Positions 25,601 through 36,000 of a stretch of DNA of 56,098 nt are shown here, one piece after another. The stretch spans positions 4,349,293 through 4,405,390 of the forward strand of contig NW_019091369.1 of NCBI RefSeq assembly GCF_001949145.1. Direction: 5' to 3'. Made by a program: the position numbers and the translations under genes. The notes under the pieces were generated by a model, which worked only from the letters and a program-made list of their open reading frames with translations, was not told where the DNA came from and did no database searches. This stretch comes from Acanthaster planci (taxonomy: Eukaryota > Echinodermata > Asteroidea > Valvatida > Acanthasteridae). Positions within the stretch are counted from its first letter, which is position 1. Every line of letters starts with the position of its first letter.

Positions 25601-26179
25601 GTTTCTTAAATTTCTGATGTATTTTCTTAAGCTTATTTATTTTGTCAATTTCTATGCACCAACTTCTCTTACTTAATGTAATGTTTTTAAAAGAGTATGG
25701 AATAAACGTTTTCTTGAATTGAATTGAGTTGAAAAGTTTATCTAATATATATATTTTCTTGTTGCTTTGATTTTTTTAAACAGATACGCTAAAACTTTGT
25801 TCCACATGAATCAAATAATTGATGCCGTCACTCAGTGGTTCAACACAGACTTCCATCTGAAAGAGGTAGGTAGTTAATACGCTTGTCTAGTTTCTACCCT
25901 CTTTATGAAAATTTCAAATTAGTGACAGCCCTCCGTAAAATGAATTCATTTAATTGATAATCAGTATTTGTGTGTTATTGAGTAGTGGCTATTATTCCAT
26001 CGGCCATTTTTTTGCAGTTGCAAGATTTTGTGGCCAGTAAAGAGAACGAGCTGGCAGGAAAGGCGGGTTTGAGTAATTTCCGACAAGCCGAAGAGATGAC
26101 AGAGGTCAACATCCGCTGGATGAAGAATAATTACAAAAACGTCAAGCAGTGGTTAGAGGAGGCTGTTTCCGGTGGTTAA
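7634..26179 (+). CDS. M1 zinc aminopeptidase, unit A (aminopeptidase N/A-like), 18 coding exons
   Basis: Type II membrane ectopeptidase that should remove N-terminal residues from peptides outside the cell. Exons: 7634-8406, 16494-16764, 17007-17127, 17394-17548, 17715-17828, 18057-18197, 18482-18547, 18777-18842, 19026-19213, 19376-19458, 19679-19812, 20309-20512, 20790-20863, 21088-21192, 21626-21790, 24927-25067, 25784-25865, 26018-26179. Total 3045 nt, 1014 residues plus stop, in phase throughout. Residues 1-50 are cytoplasmic, 51-72 form the membrane segment, then comes a Ser/Thr-rich stalk. GGMEN is at 399-403; zinc ligands are HEIAH 435-439 and Glu458 (spacing x18); the catalytic Tyr is 523. 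The C-terminal ERAP1-like helical domain is present. Oddities: WYSNLVTQEYW and KESFA replace the usual WFGNLVT..WW and NEGFA, and Ser266 stands at the substrate-amine position. Start: ATG 7634; the frame opens further upstream only through a GTG. Intron 1 is 8.1 kb; intron 15 holds an antisense gene. Confidence 0.9.
8407..16493 (+). other. Intron 1 of unit A (8.1 kb)
   Basis: This is the longest intron of the cluster, between the anchor/first-domain exon (donor GTAAGT) and the exon carrying FPCFDEP (acceptor TTTTCCCCAG). Open frames around 10459-10826 overlap on both strands and show no family resemblance. I see no mobile-element structure in it. A homologous but shorter intron lies at this place in each of the other units (144 bp to 1.8 kb). 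Confidence 0.75.
22485..22490 (-). terminator. Poly(A) signal AATAAA of the nested coiled-coil gene
   Basis: TTTATT on the plus strand reads AATAAA on the minus strand, about 145 nt past the stop at 22636. This supports a transcript that ends before unit A exon 15. Confidence 0.55.
22636..24470 (-). CDS. Coiled-coil protein with 11-residue repeats and C-terminal membrane anchor, nested in unit A
   Basis: Function not recognised. Exons on the minus strand: 24470-24376, 23934-22905, 22815-22636, joined by GT-AG introns in phases 2 and 0; 1305 nt, 434 residues. The start chosen is ATG 24470, giving a weakly hydrophobic start (MIISLTLLLGYLSSS); an in-frame ATG at 24404 would give 412 residues without it. 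The middle is highly charged, almost without Pro, and predicted coiled coil. From 23450 down to 22989 it is made of 14 exact 11-residue units with pattern x-F/Y-D/E-x-K/R-Y/F-x-x-Q-x-x. The end is a hydrophobic segment (SVLAATVLILLGIVFVGW) followed by only four residues, the form of a tail anchor. With the upstream ATG it might instead be a signal-peptide type I protein. AATAAA follows the stop by about 145 nt. It sits wholly inside intron 15 of unit A, on the opposite strand. Confidence 0.8.
22989..23450 (-). repeat. Fourteen tandem 33-bp units coding an 11-residue (hendecad) repeat
   Basis: Successive units read EFEGRYAENMA, RFQRKYKNQEM, TYQAKLAEQEA, KFEAKYSEQQK and so on to HFAARLQNEKH, with no insertion or deletion across 154 residues. 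Position 2 is Phe or Tyr in all 14 units; position 5 is usually Lys/Arg; position 9 is mostly Gln. An 11-residue period (three helical turns) predicts a straight or slightly right-handed coiled coil rather than the usual heptad form. Confidence 0.9.
24660..24860 (-). promoter_or_regulatory. Candidate promoter of the nested coiled-coil gene
   Basis: A CpG-richer patch lies just upstream of the minus-strand start. It contains a perfect CRE palindrome GTGACGTCAC (24745-24754), an 8-bp inverted repeat GTGAACCA / TGGTTCAC (24756-24776), and a 10-bp inverted repeat TACCGAAGTG (24736-24745) / CACTTCGGTA (24831-24840). A CRE near the start is a common arrangement in animal promoters. No TATA box is evident. 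Assignment is by position only. Confidence 0.4.
25144..25326. mobile_element. Fold-back element with perfect 68-bp arms in intron 16 of unit A
   Basis: Left arm 25144-25211 and right arm 25259-25326 are exact reverse complements over 68 bp, beginning GACAACTTATTTATCTCTC. The 47-bp loop partly extends the pairing with mismatches. CTGTTTTAACT occurs both at about 25088 and right after the right arm (about 25325), a possible target-site duplication around a slightly larger element. No coding capacity; a MITE-like fold-back is the likely class. Arms without a mismatch suggest a young insertion or arm homogenisation. Confidence 0.75.
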
Positions 26180-26289
26180 TGCATTGTGGGAACACAACCT
26201 TGTTTTTCTGTACGAGAATTTGGATTTGAATTTTTTAGAACGTGACCTTCACCACGTTGTACGATGTTCACAGAAGTATGTCTGTTGGA

Positions 26290-26295
26290 AATAAA
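26290..26295 (+). terminator. Poly(A) signal AATAAA of unit A
   Basis: AATAAA lies about 110 nt after the unit A stop codon. Confidence 0.55.
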
Positions 26296-29200
26296 ATCCA
26301 AACAATAATATTCATTAGGTATATTAATGATTCGTGTTTTAGACATAATGACGGCTAAACAGAGTGTTGTTGCTTCTGGTTATCAAAACAAAATTAGCCC
26401 AATGGTTAATAAGACTTACTTCATGTATATAGCTGTTTTTTGTCTCCCAATTCACACTTCATGATTGCATATCAATCGCACCAGCCCACGTTATATTTTG
26501 AACAGTTTGAGTTATTTGCTACATGTCATTGTTATGATTGTTCATTTCATTTGAAATTGTTCTTGTTAGCACTGTTTGATCATATCTCCTCTTGCCTGTG
26601 GTCTGTGCTTAGAGTGATATTGAAAGGTGATAGTGACCTGGTAATGTCAAATGCATCTTCATTGTCACCGATGTAATGTGTTTGTAATAATTGTTGCATG
26701 TGTCCTCAGTTTGGGAACATTATCGCAATTGGAGTCTCGTGGTCCTTTAATCGCAGAGTTAAACGAAATCTAACATTTAATGAAGTCTAAAATTATTGCA
26801 TTGCATCATTCCCGAACTGTATATAATCGTAACAGGTTTTGTGTAAGATGTAATTAGATTTAGTTTTTTACACTTGACAATCGATAAGAGTAGAATTTTC
26901 CTCTCTTTATTGGGAAATTTAGATATGAAAAATTATCACTTTGTTTAACATCAAAATCATATCCGATCAGTATTTCATGAGGTATTTGTATAGCTGTAGG
27001 GTTAGTAAAGACCACGATTTGATAATTTTGAAATTTATAAGGCAGGAACACTTTTAAGACCTGGTGAGTGTGATAAAAAAACATTGTTTTTTTTCTTCAG
27101 ATGCTATTGGTAAGTGATCTTTGCTTGGGTATATTCAGTAGAATCGAGATTTGCTTATTTTTTTCATGAAAAATTCCAAGTTTAGGTACCAGTACCTGGT
27201 GGTTCTGGTTGAAGGAAGAAAGCCCCAGTTAAGTTGGCGGTGTGCGTTTTGTCATGTAACGCGGCGGGTGGTACTCGCCAGGCACCCTGTCGACTGATTT
27301 ATGAGGTTACTCGGACTGGGATTCTTCATTTTTGCAAAAAGACGATAATTGAAACGTTCTGAGATCATGTGGTCTCCTTGAGGGGCATACATGTAGTTAG
27401 AAAAAAGGCAAATGCGTTGGGTTTTCGTTGTACAAATTTATGCCTGCTACATGGACGCTTAGTAAGACGTGGGAATGCTCTTCGTTACATGATTGGTCCT
27501 TTGCACGGATATGTCGAAAGGAAAAATAAAGAATATGAAATGAGCGATGAAAGATGGTTTAGATCTCAGTTAAAATAAAATACCAGACGTTGAATACTGA
27601 AGAGGCAAATGTCGATCTTTACTTTGTTGGGGAGATAAACTGGAGGAGAGAGAGCCAGGTACTTGTTGTTTTTCATTGCGATGTCTGAACAGGAGCAGCG
27701 AGAGGTGATATTTGACTGAAATATTGCGACTTTGGATACTGGACAGTGTTCTGTTGATATCACGATGAAGTTTTCCTTTTTAATTTATCGGTGTCATGTG
27801 TAGTCATGTTTATCTTTACACTGTGGACGAACGTCTCTGGGAGAATTGTAGTTGACTTGAAAAATTGTAGAAGGTGTGTATAAATGGTTTTAATTATTAA
27901 TTAAAACACATAATTATTGTTAACATACTTGGAACAAACTTAATGTTGTGTTGACCACGTCATGGAGAAAGTGCAGTCACCCCATTTTCGTGTAAATAGA
28001 AATCAAGTTTGAGTATTAGAGTTTTTGTCTACCTCTCTGACTGTTGTATTTCACTCTCATCTCAAATACAAGCCATGGACGTGCGTTTATTTTGGAATTC
28101 CAGTAATTTTGGACAGCTGCGGACTGACCAATGTAAACTGGACAATCGACAGCAGAGTGCTCTGTGGTCGACTTTTTACCAATGGTTAGGATGTTCCAAA
28201 TTACCATGATGGGGGTAACTCTTGCTATCTTGCGCATTTTACCGGCTCAAGCAACACCAAAAAGCAAGAAACAACGAGACTTGGCGTAAAAGACATACGC
28301 TATTTTAGTAACCTTCCACTCAACAGAGGTTAGAAGTAGATACCACATTGTGTTACACCAAACATTCTAACGGTGTATTTCGAATTGAGCGATCTAAGAA
28401 CGTTATGAAAGCAGTAATGCTCCACACTTTCCTGGAAATATTTCTTTCCACACTCAAATGAGAAGTTATTTAGAGGTATATATACAGTGAAAGAAATTAG
28501 TTTTGATGATAACAATCGTAATTTTAGTTATTTCTATTGTTTGAGGACCAAATGATTTTTTTTTTCATTTTATGTTGAGAAGTAATGCATCATAAATCCT
28601 CTATTGGTAAAGATTCACTGTTCCCGAGTAATACCATTTATATTCTAAAGTACCATGGTCATTATTTTTGAGCAAATGTGACAATAATTATTATTAATTC
28701 CGAATTAATTGCTGCTTTATATTACAATTAATAATGTCTGTATACAAGTAAAGAGGAATTAAAGTACAGAGTCGTACCGTTCACAGTTTAAATGTGACGT
28801 GGTTTGTTAGTAATATTTTCATGTATAGTGATCAATGGGCAAAGTCCGATTTTTTTTTTTAGATAAATGTACTGCTATCGTTGATGAGCAATAATTACCT
28901 GTCTGCTTTTCAGAAGACTGCTGGACACTGAACAGATTTTCTTGTGGAATGTGCTGATTCATGTATGTATTTTATCATTTGATTCGCAAGATTCTAGTTT
29001 AAGACTGCGAAACCTCGTTGGAAACCATAAAACACAGTAAAGGTGAGTTATTTACGAGAGGTCATTTAAGATCACAGCATGTTTGTTATTTTGTTGGCTG
29101 GGTGCTGGTTACTAGCAAAAACTTCGGTGCGTTGCTCGCCCGTCGCATACCCACTATGGTCAATGTTTGCTGCCGTGGAAGTAAGGTGTATGATGGAACT

Positions 29201-29756
29201 CTCCGACTAAGTGTTTTCTGATTTCTACAATTTATTCAAGTCCAGTAAAGGCTATCTCAGTGGCATGTCAGGCCTGTTTTGTGCAGTGACATCTTGCTGA
29301 AGACCTAGTTGGTTCGTTTTACTGACAGTAAGCCTGTTCTGAATGATAAACGGTAAGCACTGACACATTGCACATTGCATACAGCTTCAACAGGTTTAGT
29401 TTGCCGCCCCACTTCCGAAGCATTTGGCCAGGTGAAGATTTGATTTTTTTGATACTGCATAATTTTCCAAACATCAGCTTTACTGATGATAGGTGTCAAA
29501 ACTTATGGCCAAAGATCGTTCTAGCTGTTCATACTTCAGTGCAATGGAAAAATTGCATACAATGAAACCTCTGCTAACGCAAGTTGGAAAACCGTCTAGT
29601 AACCTAAATGTGCCTTTAGATTGATTGCCTATAGTGCCTTATAAATACGCTGACCTGTGAATATTTTAATCTATATTTGAGACCCTTTAAGGTATATAAT
29701 GGTAACCATGAAGTCCACTTCACTCCTTTTTTAAGAAATGAATGGTTAGTTGTGGA

Positions 29757-29890
29757 GGTTTGCGGTAGCACCATGCAAGGATAATTCTCTCTGTTATGAG
29801 TATGTGTGGTCCTGAAAAGAACCAGAAGACACTCAGCATTTTGGACAGTATGCTCTGTCCGTCGTCAGGAGACTGCCAAGTCTTGCATGG
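29757..29890 (+). repeat. Dispersed repeat, copy 1
   Basis: This shares with 32481-32600 the ordered words TTGCGGT.GCACCATG, ATGAGT, GTGGT.CTG..AAGAACC, AACA/GACAGT...CTCTGT and GTC.TC..GA. The copies are diverged, so this is an old interspersed family of unknown class. Confidence 0.5.
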
Positions 29891-30062
29891 TGTTCATAAT
29901 CCTCTACAACTAACTTGCTACCTTCACTGTGACGTTTCGAAGCTCAAATGGAGAATAATTGTTCTCCAAAAATCAGTTAAGTTTGCGGCCATTTCATGAC
30001 CTTTCAGTGCTGTTTATATTTCCTTTTCACTAATTGCACACAAGTGTCATCTTTCAACCAGC

Positions 30063-33000
30063 ATGGCCGATGTCTCGGTAAAGAAACAGTCGGTGATTTT
30101 TCTGTATTGGACGATCTTGCTTATATATGTGTCATTTGGACTTTCTTGTGGAATGCTACTCAATTATGAAAAGAGGTAAGTTTTTTTCATGACACAAATC
30201 GTATTTACAGGCATGAGCCTCAAGAAATCCAATATGCAAATTTCAAACTCGTTATGCACTGTATAATTTGTTCTTCCTGTCCAATTCGAATGTTTAACAA
30301 AACAAACTACAGTTGTAAGCAGCAGATCCAGAAGGGGTCAGGGGTCAACCACCACCCCCACTCTCCTCATTGCCATTTGGGGGCTACGTCTAAAGGATGG
30401 AAGGACAAAAAAGTATAAACCACTCAGGGGTCTTAATTACGTGTATAGTTAGCACAAACATAGAGATTAAAAGTATTAAGCCAATGGCGACAACGACTTT
30501 ATTTCCCCAGGAGTGTTGAAACGAGTCACTAAATTTGGTGACTGTCGAGTCTGAGTCAAGTCATTTCATTGTGACTCTTTTCGAGTCGAGTCGAGTCATT
30601 AGGTCAAGAAGTCGGAGTCGCTTTGTGTAGTCGACTCGAGTAGAGTTGAGTAAGGTACCGAGTTCGAGTCAATTTGAGTCACTCATTTTTGAACAAGAAG
30701 TACAATAAAAACACAACTACATGTAAGTTCTTTTTTGGTGTTTTTATTGTCATTTAGGTATACTGAAAATAAACCAGAGTGACGGATATCTAGCCAACTA
30801 AAATTTGGCTTTTACTTTTTTTGAGACTTATAGGCTTGTACTCGAGTCGAGTCACCAAAATTGTGACTCGAGTTGGACTCGAGTCGAGTCTTGGATTCGA
30901 GTCGAGTCATTGACTCGAGTCATTACAACTCTCTTATTTCCCAAACCACCCATCCTCATAAAGTTGCTCAAACCGTCAACTTAATGATAAATTTGTCACA
31001 TTTTAGCAACTTGAATTTAAAACCTCGAATTCCATGAAAGGAAGATTGCATTGGAATCTTGATTTGGTTTTATAGGAATTAAATCCATCTGCTGGTGTCT
31101 GAAATTTATGAAAAAGTCAGTTTTTTGTCAGTTTTTAGTACAATCATCGCTTGATCGCTTTTAGTATTGCACATTTTACATGTTTCCACAGAGATGCCGA
31201 TTTCGTCAAACAGCAGTGGGAATACATTCGCCTTCCAGAGACTATAAGACCCATCTCATACGATCTCATGGTCAGAACTGATCTCACTTACTCCCATTTC
31301 ACCGGTTCTGTTGGTGTCTTGGTGGAATGCCTAGAAGCCACCGACCTCATACTGATTCACAGTAAGGACTTAGTCATCACAGAAGGGAAGACAACCTTAA
31401 CGCGGCAGGGTAACGGGGCTGATGCCCCCAAATTGGCTAAAGATACCTGGCTGTATGCCATCAACCAGTTCGCTGTAATCGAGCTGAACGGCAAGCTGGA
31501 GAAAGGAGCACGATACAGGCTGTACCTGGAGTTTGAGGGACCGTTGAAGAATGATCTACTGGGTTATTACAAGATGTCGTACAAGACAGCCTCCAGAGAA
31601 GAAAAGTAAGAACCACCCTTTTCTTGTACTAAAAGCCAAATCTCCACCATAAATTACTTTGACTAGTGCACCAGAATGCAATCTTGCGAAAGAAAGAATT
31701 GTCACGGGCAAGAGAATGAGATTCACAATTCTGATCAACAACAGGTTCTGAGAATTTGATCTTCATTTCCCCTCATTTTAATTAGGCTGGAGCCTCAAAT
31801 TTTGAAACCACGTTTTCATTAACAGATACTTGGCAAGTACGTTCTTCGATCCTGTTGATGCCCGTAAGGCCTTTCCATGTTTTGACGAGCCAAATCTCAA
31901 AGCTACATTCAGCATCACCTTGGAACATCAGCCTCAGTACCACGCCCTCTCCAACATGCCCAAAAGTCGTCCAGATGAAATCCTTGAAGATGGCTGGATC
32001 CGAGCAACGTTTGAGGAAACTGTCGTTATGCCAACATACATTGTGTGCTACGCTATCAGCGAGTTCAGGGCCAAGTTTAAATACACGTCTAACGGCGTGC
32101 GGGTGAGTTTTGCCAGTGTGAGATTACTGAATTATGACTTTGTGTGTGGGATGCTTCATAGTTACAGGGGGCAGTATTTTTACCTAAATTCGGAGACTTA
32201 AGTTAAAGGTAACATACTGTTGTGCATGTTCTTTTGTTTTAGTTTGGCGTATGGGCCCGTGAAGATGTCATCGATCAAGTTGACTATGCGCTCGACAAGG
32301 GGGTAGCCATATTGGAACACTTTGATCTGTTGTATGGACAAGAGAATAAATACTCCTTGCCTAAACTGGGTAAGGCCTCAGTTGAGGGAAACAGTAGAGT
32401 AAAAATACTTCAAAACTTCAACAAAGCCTTTCTGCGGTGGGGGTGGAGCGGCGATAATATTTAGTGTTGAATAAGTTAGACTTGCGGTTGCACCATGTAG
32501 TATGAGTGTCACGGTGGTTCTGGGAAGAACCGATATCGATGGTGAACACTCGACGTTCCGAACAGTTTACTCTGTTTGTCTTCAAGAAGGTGACACCAGT
32601 ACCTTCCAATGGGAACATGATTTATTGCAAGTCTAGAAAGGAGACTTGCGTTGTAGGAAAACTTAGAGCCATTGAGCTCTGTGGTGAAAATGAAAAGCGC
32701 CCCCCTTGTGCCCTATTTGCTTTACAAGTTTTAGTTTACACACAAGGCATGCAGTACAGTGCGTGTATATGCATACATACATTGTACATGTACATACATG
32801 TACATGTACATGTGCACGTGTTGTTTAGTTCTGCACAGCTAGCTAGCAATCGTCGGGGCTTTCTCCTGAACGTTTCTTCTTCAGTGGCAACAGATTCGCT
32901 AAATCCATATATAGTCATGTATACTTCTATGACGTACGTAAGCTTTTCGGTTATCGGGATCAGGATTCGAATGAAATGAATCTGATCAGTTCTGCAATTT

Positions 33001-36000
33001 TAATTTGTTCGGGGCTAGAACTAAATGTAACTAATGTAACGTACATCTACGATAGGCTTCCTATATTATCTCGAGAGCCTCGAGAAACCTGTAACGTTAG
33101 AGGGGCAGTGAGAAACATTCCCAGTTTTTGAGTAGCCCCACCAGTGTGGCACGGACCCTCAGTCCTACTCCATCTTAGAGTGAGGGTCCGTGCCACACTA
33201 GTAGTGGGGCTAGTAAGTTTTCGGGAGGAAGACCACATAATATTATTCTGTCAGGATAAAACCTTGAATCAGCAGAATTAATTGGCTAATCATGCAAAAA
33301 AATTCAAGATTTACAGATCTGACAAAGATAGAGTGATTGTGCAGATTGACTATGAGTCAACATATATGGGCTGGAAGATACTATATTTGAGAAGAACTTA
33401 TATATCCCCAAGTTGTACTGCTATTTGCTATGATACATGTACGCACACTTTTATGTACGTACACTTTCTAAATTTATCAGCCTGCCATTAAACAATTGAA
33501 CATTTGTTTGGCCTGGATATTAAATACCGGTAGTATAGGCCCTATGCAATATGTTTCTCGGAGTTTGGTAGTTCGAAAAAATTTTAATGTGAGCCTGAAC
33601 AGTTCCCAAGAATGTACAAAAGTTAATGGATGTCATATCTGTCTCTTAGATATGATAGCCCTGCCAGACTTCATGATATCTGCCATGGAGAACTGGGGCC
33701 TGAACACGTACAAGGAGAAAACTGTTTTATACAAGGAGGGAGAAACATCAGAAAAACAGAAACAACGGATTTTGACCCTTATCTCGCATGAGTTAGCTCA
33801 TCAGGTACAGTAAAAAATAAAGAACGGGCCAATTCAGCCCAGTAAACCGGAGTAGCAAAATTATGTGGTTTTTGACGGCATTTTGGAGAGTTTGAGAAAA
33901 TGTGTAATCCTTGCAATGTTTAAATACTAATTGTTTCCTGTATGGGATTTTCTTGTGAAATGTAATCATATTATATACACATTAATTAATTTGTCTATTC
34001 TAACAGTGGTTTGGAAATTTGGTGACAACAAAATGGTGGAACTCCATTTGGTTGAATGAAGGCTTTGCAAGCTATATTGAGTACATTGGAGCCAATGCTG
34101 TTGAACCAGACTGGCAAATGGTAGGAACAATTTAGCAGAGGTCTTTAGTAAAGCAGGAAATTGACAATTTTTGTCAAACTTGATCAGTGTTGTTATATCT
34201 GTAAGGTTTCTTTTTTAATGATGTATTGTACACAACCTTTGCTTTCTGTTTCTTTGTCAGATGTTGTTTTCTACTTCCACGTTCAAAGCTCTTATCAGAG
34301 ATGACTTATAACTTCCAAATTTACGGCTTTATGATATATGCGCTTTAATATTCACACTGATTCTTGATTGCAGTGGGACAAGTTTATCTTGTATGACCTT
34401 CATCCTGCCATGGCAACAGATGAATTGGTTACTTCTAGGCCAATAATCACTGATGCCCTAACACCCTCAGAGAACATCATGATGTTTGATAAAATCACAT
34501 ACCTGAAGGTATTTACCCCTTCACTAGCATTAATGGGGACACTATGCTTAACTGGATGTAATATTGAAACATTTCTGTTGTGTGCTCAGTGCTTGGATGT
34601 GTACGTGGATTTGTGCTCATTGTCTGGAGAGTTTGCCACATCAAAGACTCGGTCATACCAGAGAGGAATTTATCACATTCGTCCACTAAATATTGTATGC
34701 ATGTTTGAGAAATTGACTTTAATATTAAACATTAACATCTAATCTATCAATTGAAGGTAATGATATTATCAGAATAGTTCTGTTTTTCAAAATGTCTTAG
34801 GGTTCCTGTATTCTGCGTTTGATGAACCATTTCTTAGGAGAGCCGACATTTACAAAGGGACTTCAGGTATGTACAACTAACTGAAATGCACCTGCTAAAA
34901 ATAATGTACAAATGAAACACACATATCTCCTCCCAACTTTTTTTGCATCATCACTTTAAGCTGTCTGAATCTTGTACATATTCTGTACCGATAAGTGGGA
35001 TTTTAGCCCCGCACAGTTGATCCAGTTATTAGGGATGTAACACTTTGACCATGTCAGAAATTTGAAATCTTCTTTGCGTGTCTTTTTCAGTACTACCTGA
35101 GCGCTTTGCAGTATAGTAATGCAGGAAACAGTGACCTGTGGTTTTATCTGGACAAGGTATGAACTTGTATCATTAAAAAGACCTAAGTAGCTATTGTGGG
35201 AGAGAGGACATCAGTTACGGTGAATTTAATTGTCCTGATATGTGACCATAGGGCTTATGAAGGTTTAATTGGATTAAAAAAAGATGAATGGATTAAAATA
35301 AATCTGGACCAGACTTGAAGTTTACCCAGAAAACTGTGATTTCCGACTCGCTCTATTAATGGTTATTCAGTAATTGTTTTGCCTACAACTAACCTTAAAA
35401 AACTCTTACAAAATTCACTAGTTAATTAGCCAAGAGATGTAGGGTTTGTAGGCTGAAGAATTTAAAGGTAGAAACACTGCAAGATTTTTAAGGTTTGCTC
35501 GCCATGGCTGCAGTGAGTTCTATGTGTAATAGTGCAAGCATGTCATTTTCCTCATGGATTTCTGAAGGCAGTGAAGGAAGACAACATAGATCTTGGTGAA
35601 GAGCTAAATGTAGCAACCATTATGGACACCTGGACACTTCAGATGGGCTTTCCGTTCATCAAAGTTGAGAGAACATACAATGGTGCCCGCCAAATCACAG
35701 CTAGAGTAGAGCAGCAACGTTTCCTATCGGATCCCGATTCAGACCCATCAACAGACCACCCAGATTTGGGGTTAGTGATTTGTGTCATTTTTGTGTTATT
35801 ACAGATAATGGCTTACATAATTACTTCATTACTGTATACTAGTGGCATATACATGTATGCCAGGTGATTGCCATAGTTGCAGAATAAAGCCACTTTGATA
35901 TGCGCAAAAATTTGATATTTATGTCCAAAACCTCTTAATTGTAGTGTGTGATACAGTTTTTAGTTTTAATATCTAATTTCAATTGAAAGTACTGTCTCCC

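Larger units (their letters stand above)
26180..30062. other. 3' UTR of unit A and intergenic region before unit B
   Basis: 3.9 kb of AT-rich sequence. Apart from the poly(A) signal and a dispersed repeat copy at about 29757-29890 I see nothing coding. A near-palindrome of TTTTAATTA/TAATTAAAA lies near 27886. Confidence 0.5.

Noticed and set aside
35570-35572. Alternative acceptor two codons into the unit B exon (GGCAG/TGAAGG)
   Set aside because: It gives an immediate TGA; the acceptor GAAG before 35568 keeps phase and matches the exon of unit C (GCAATAATGGAGG).
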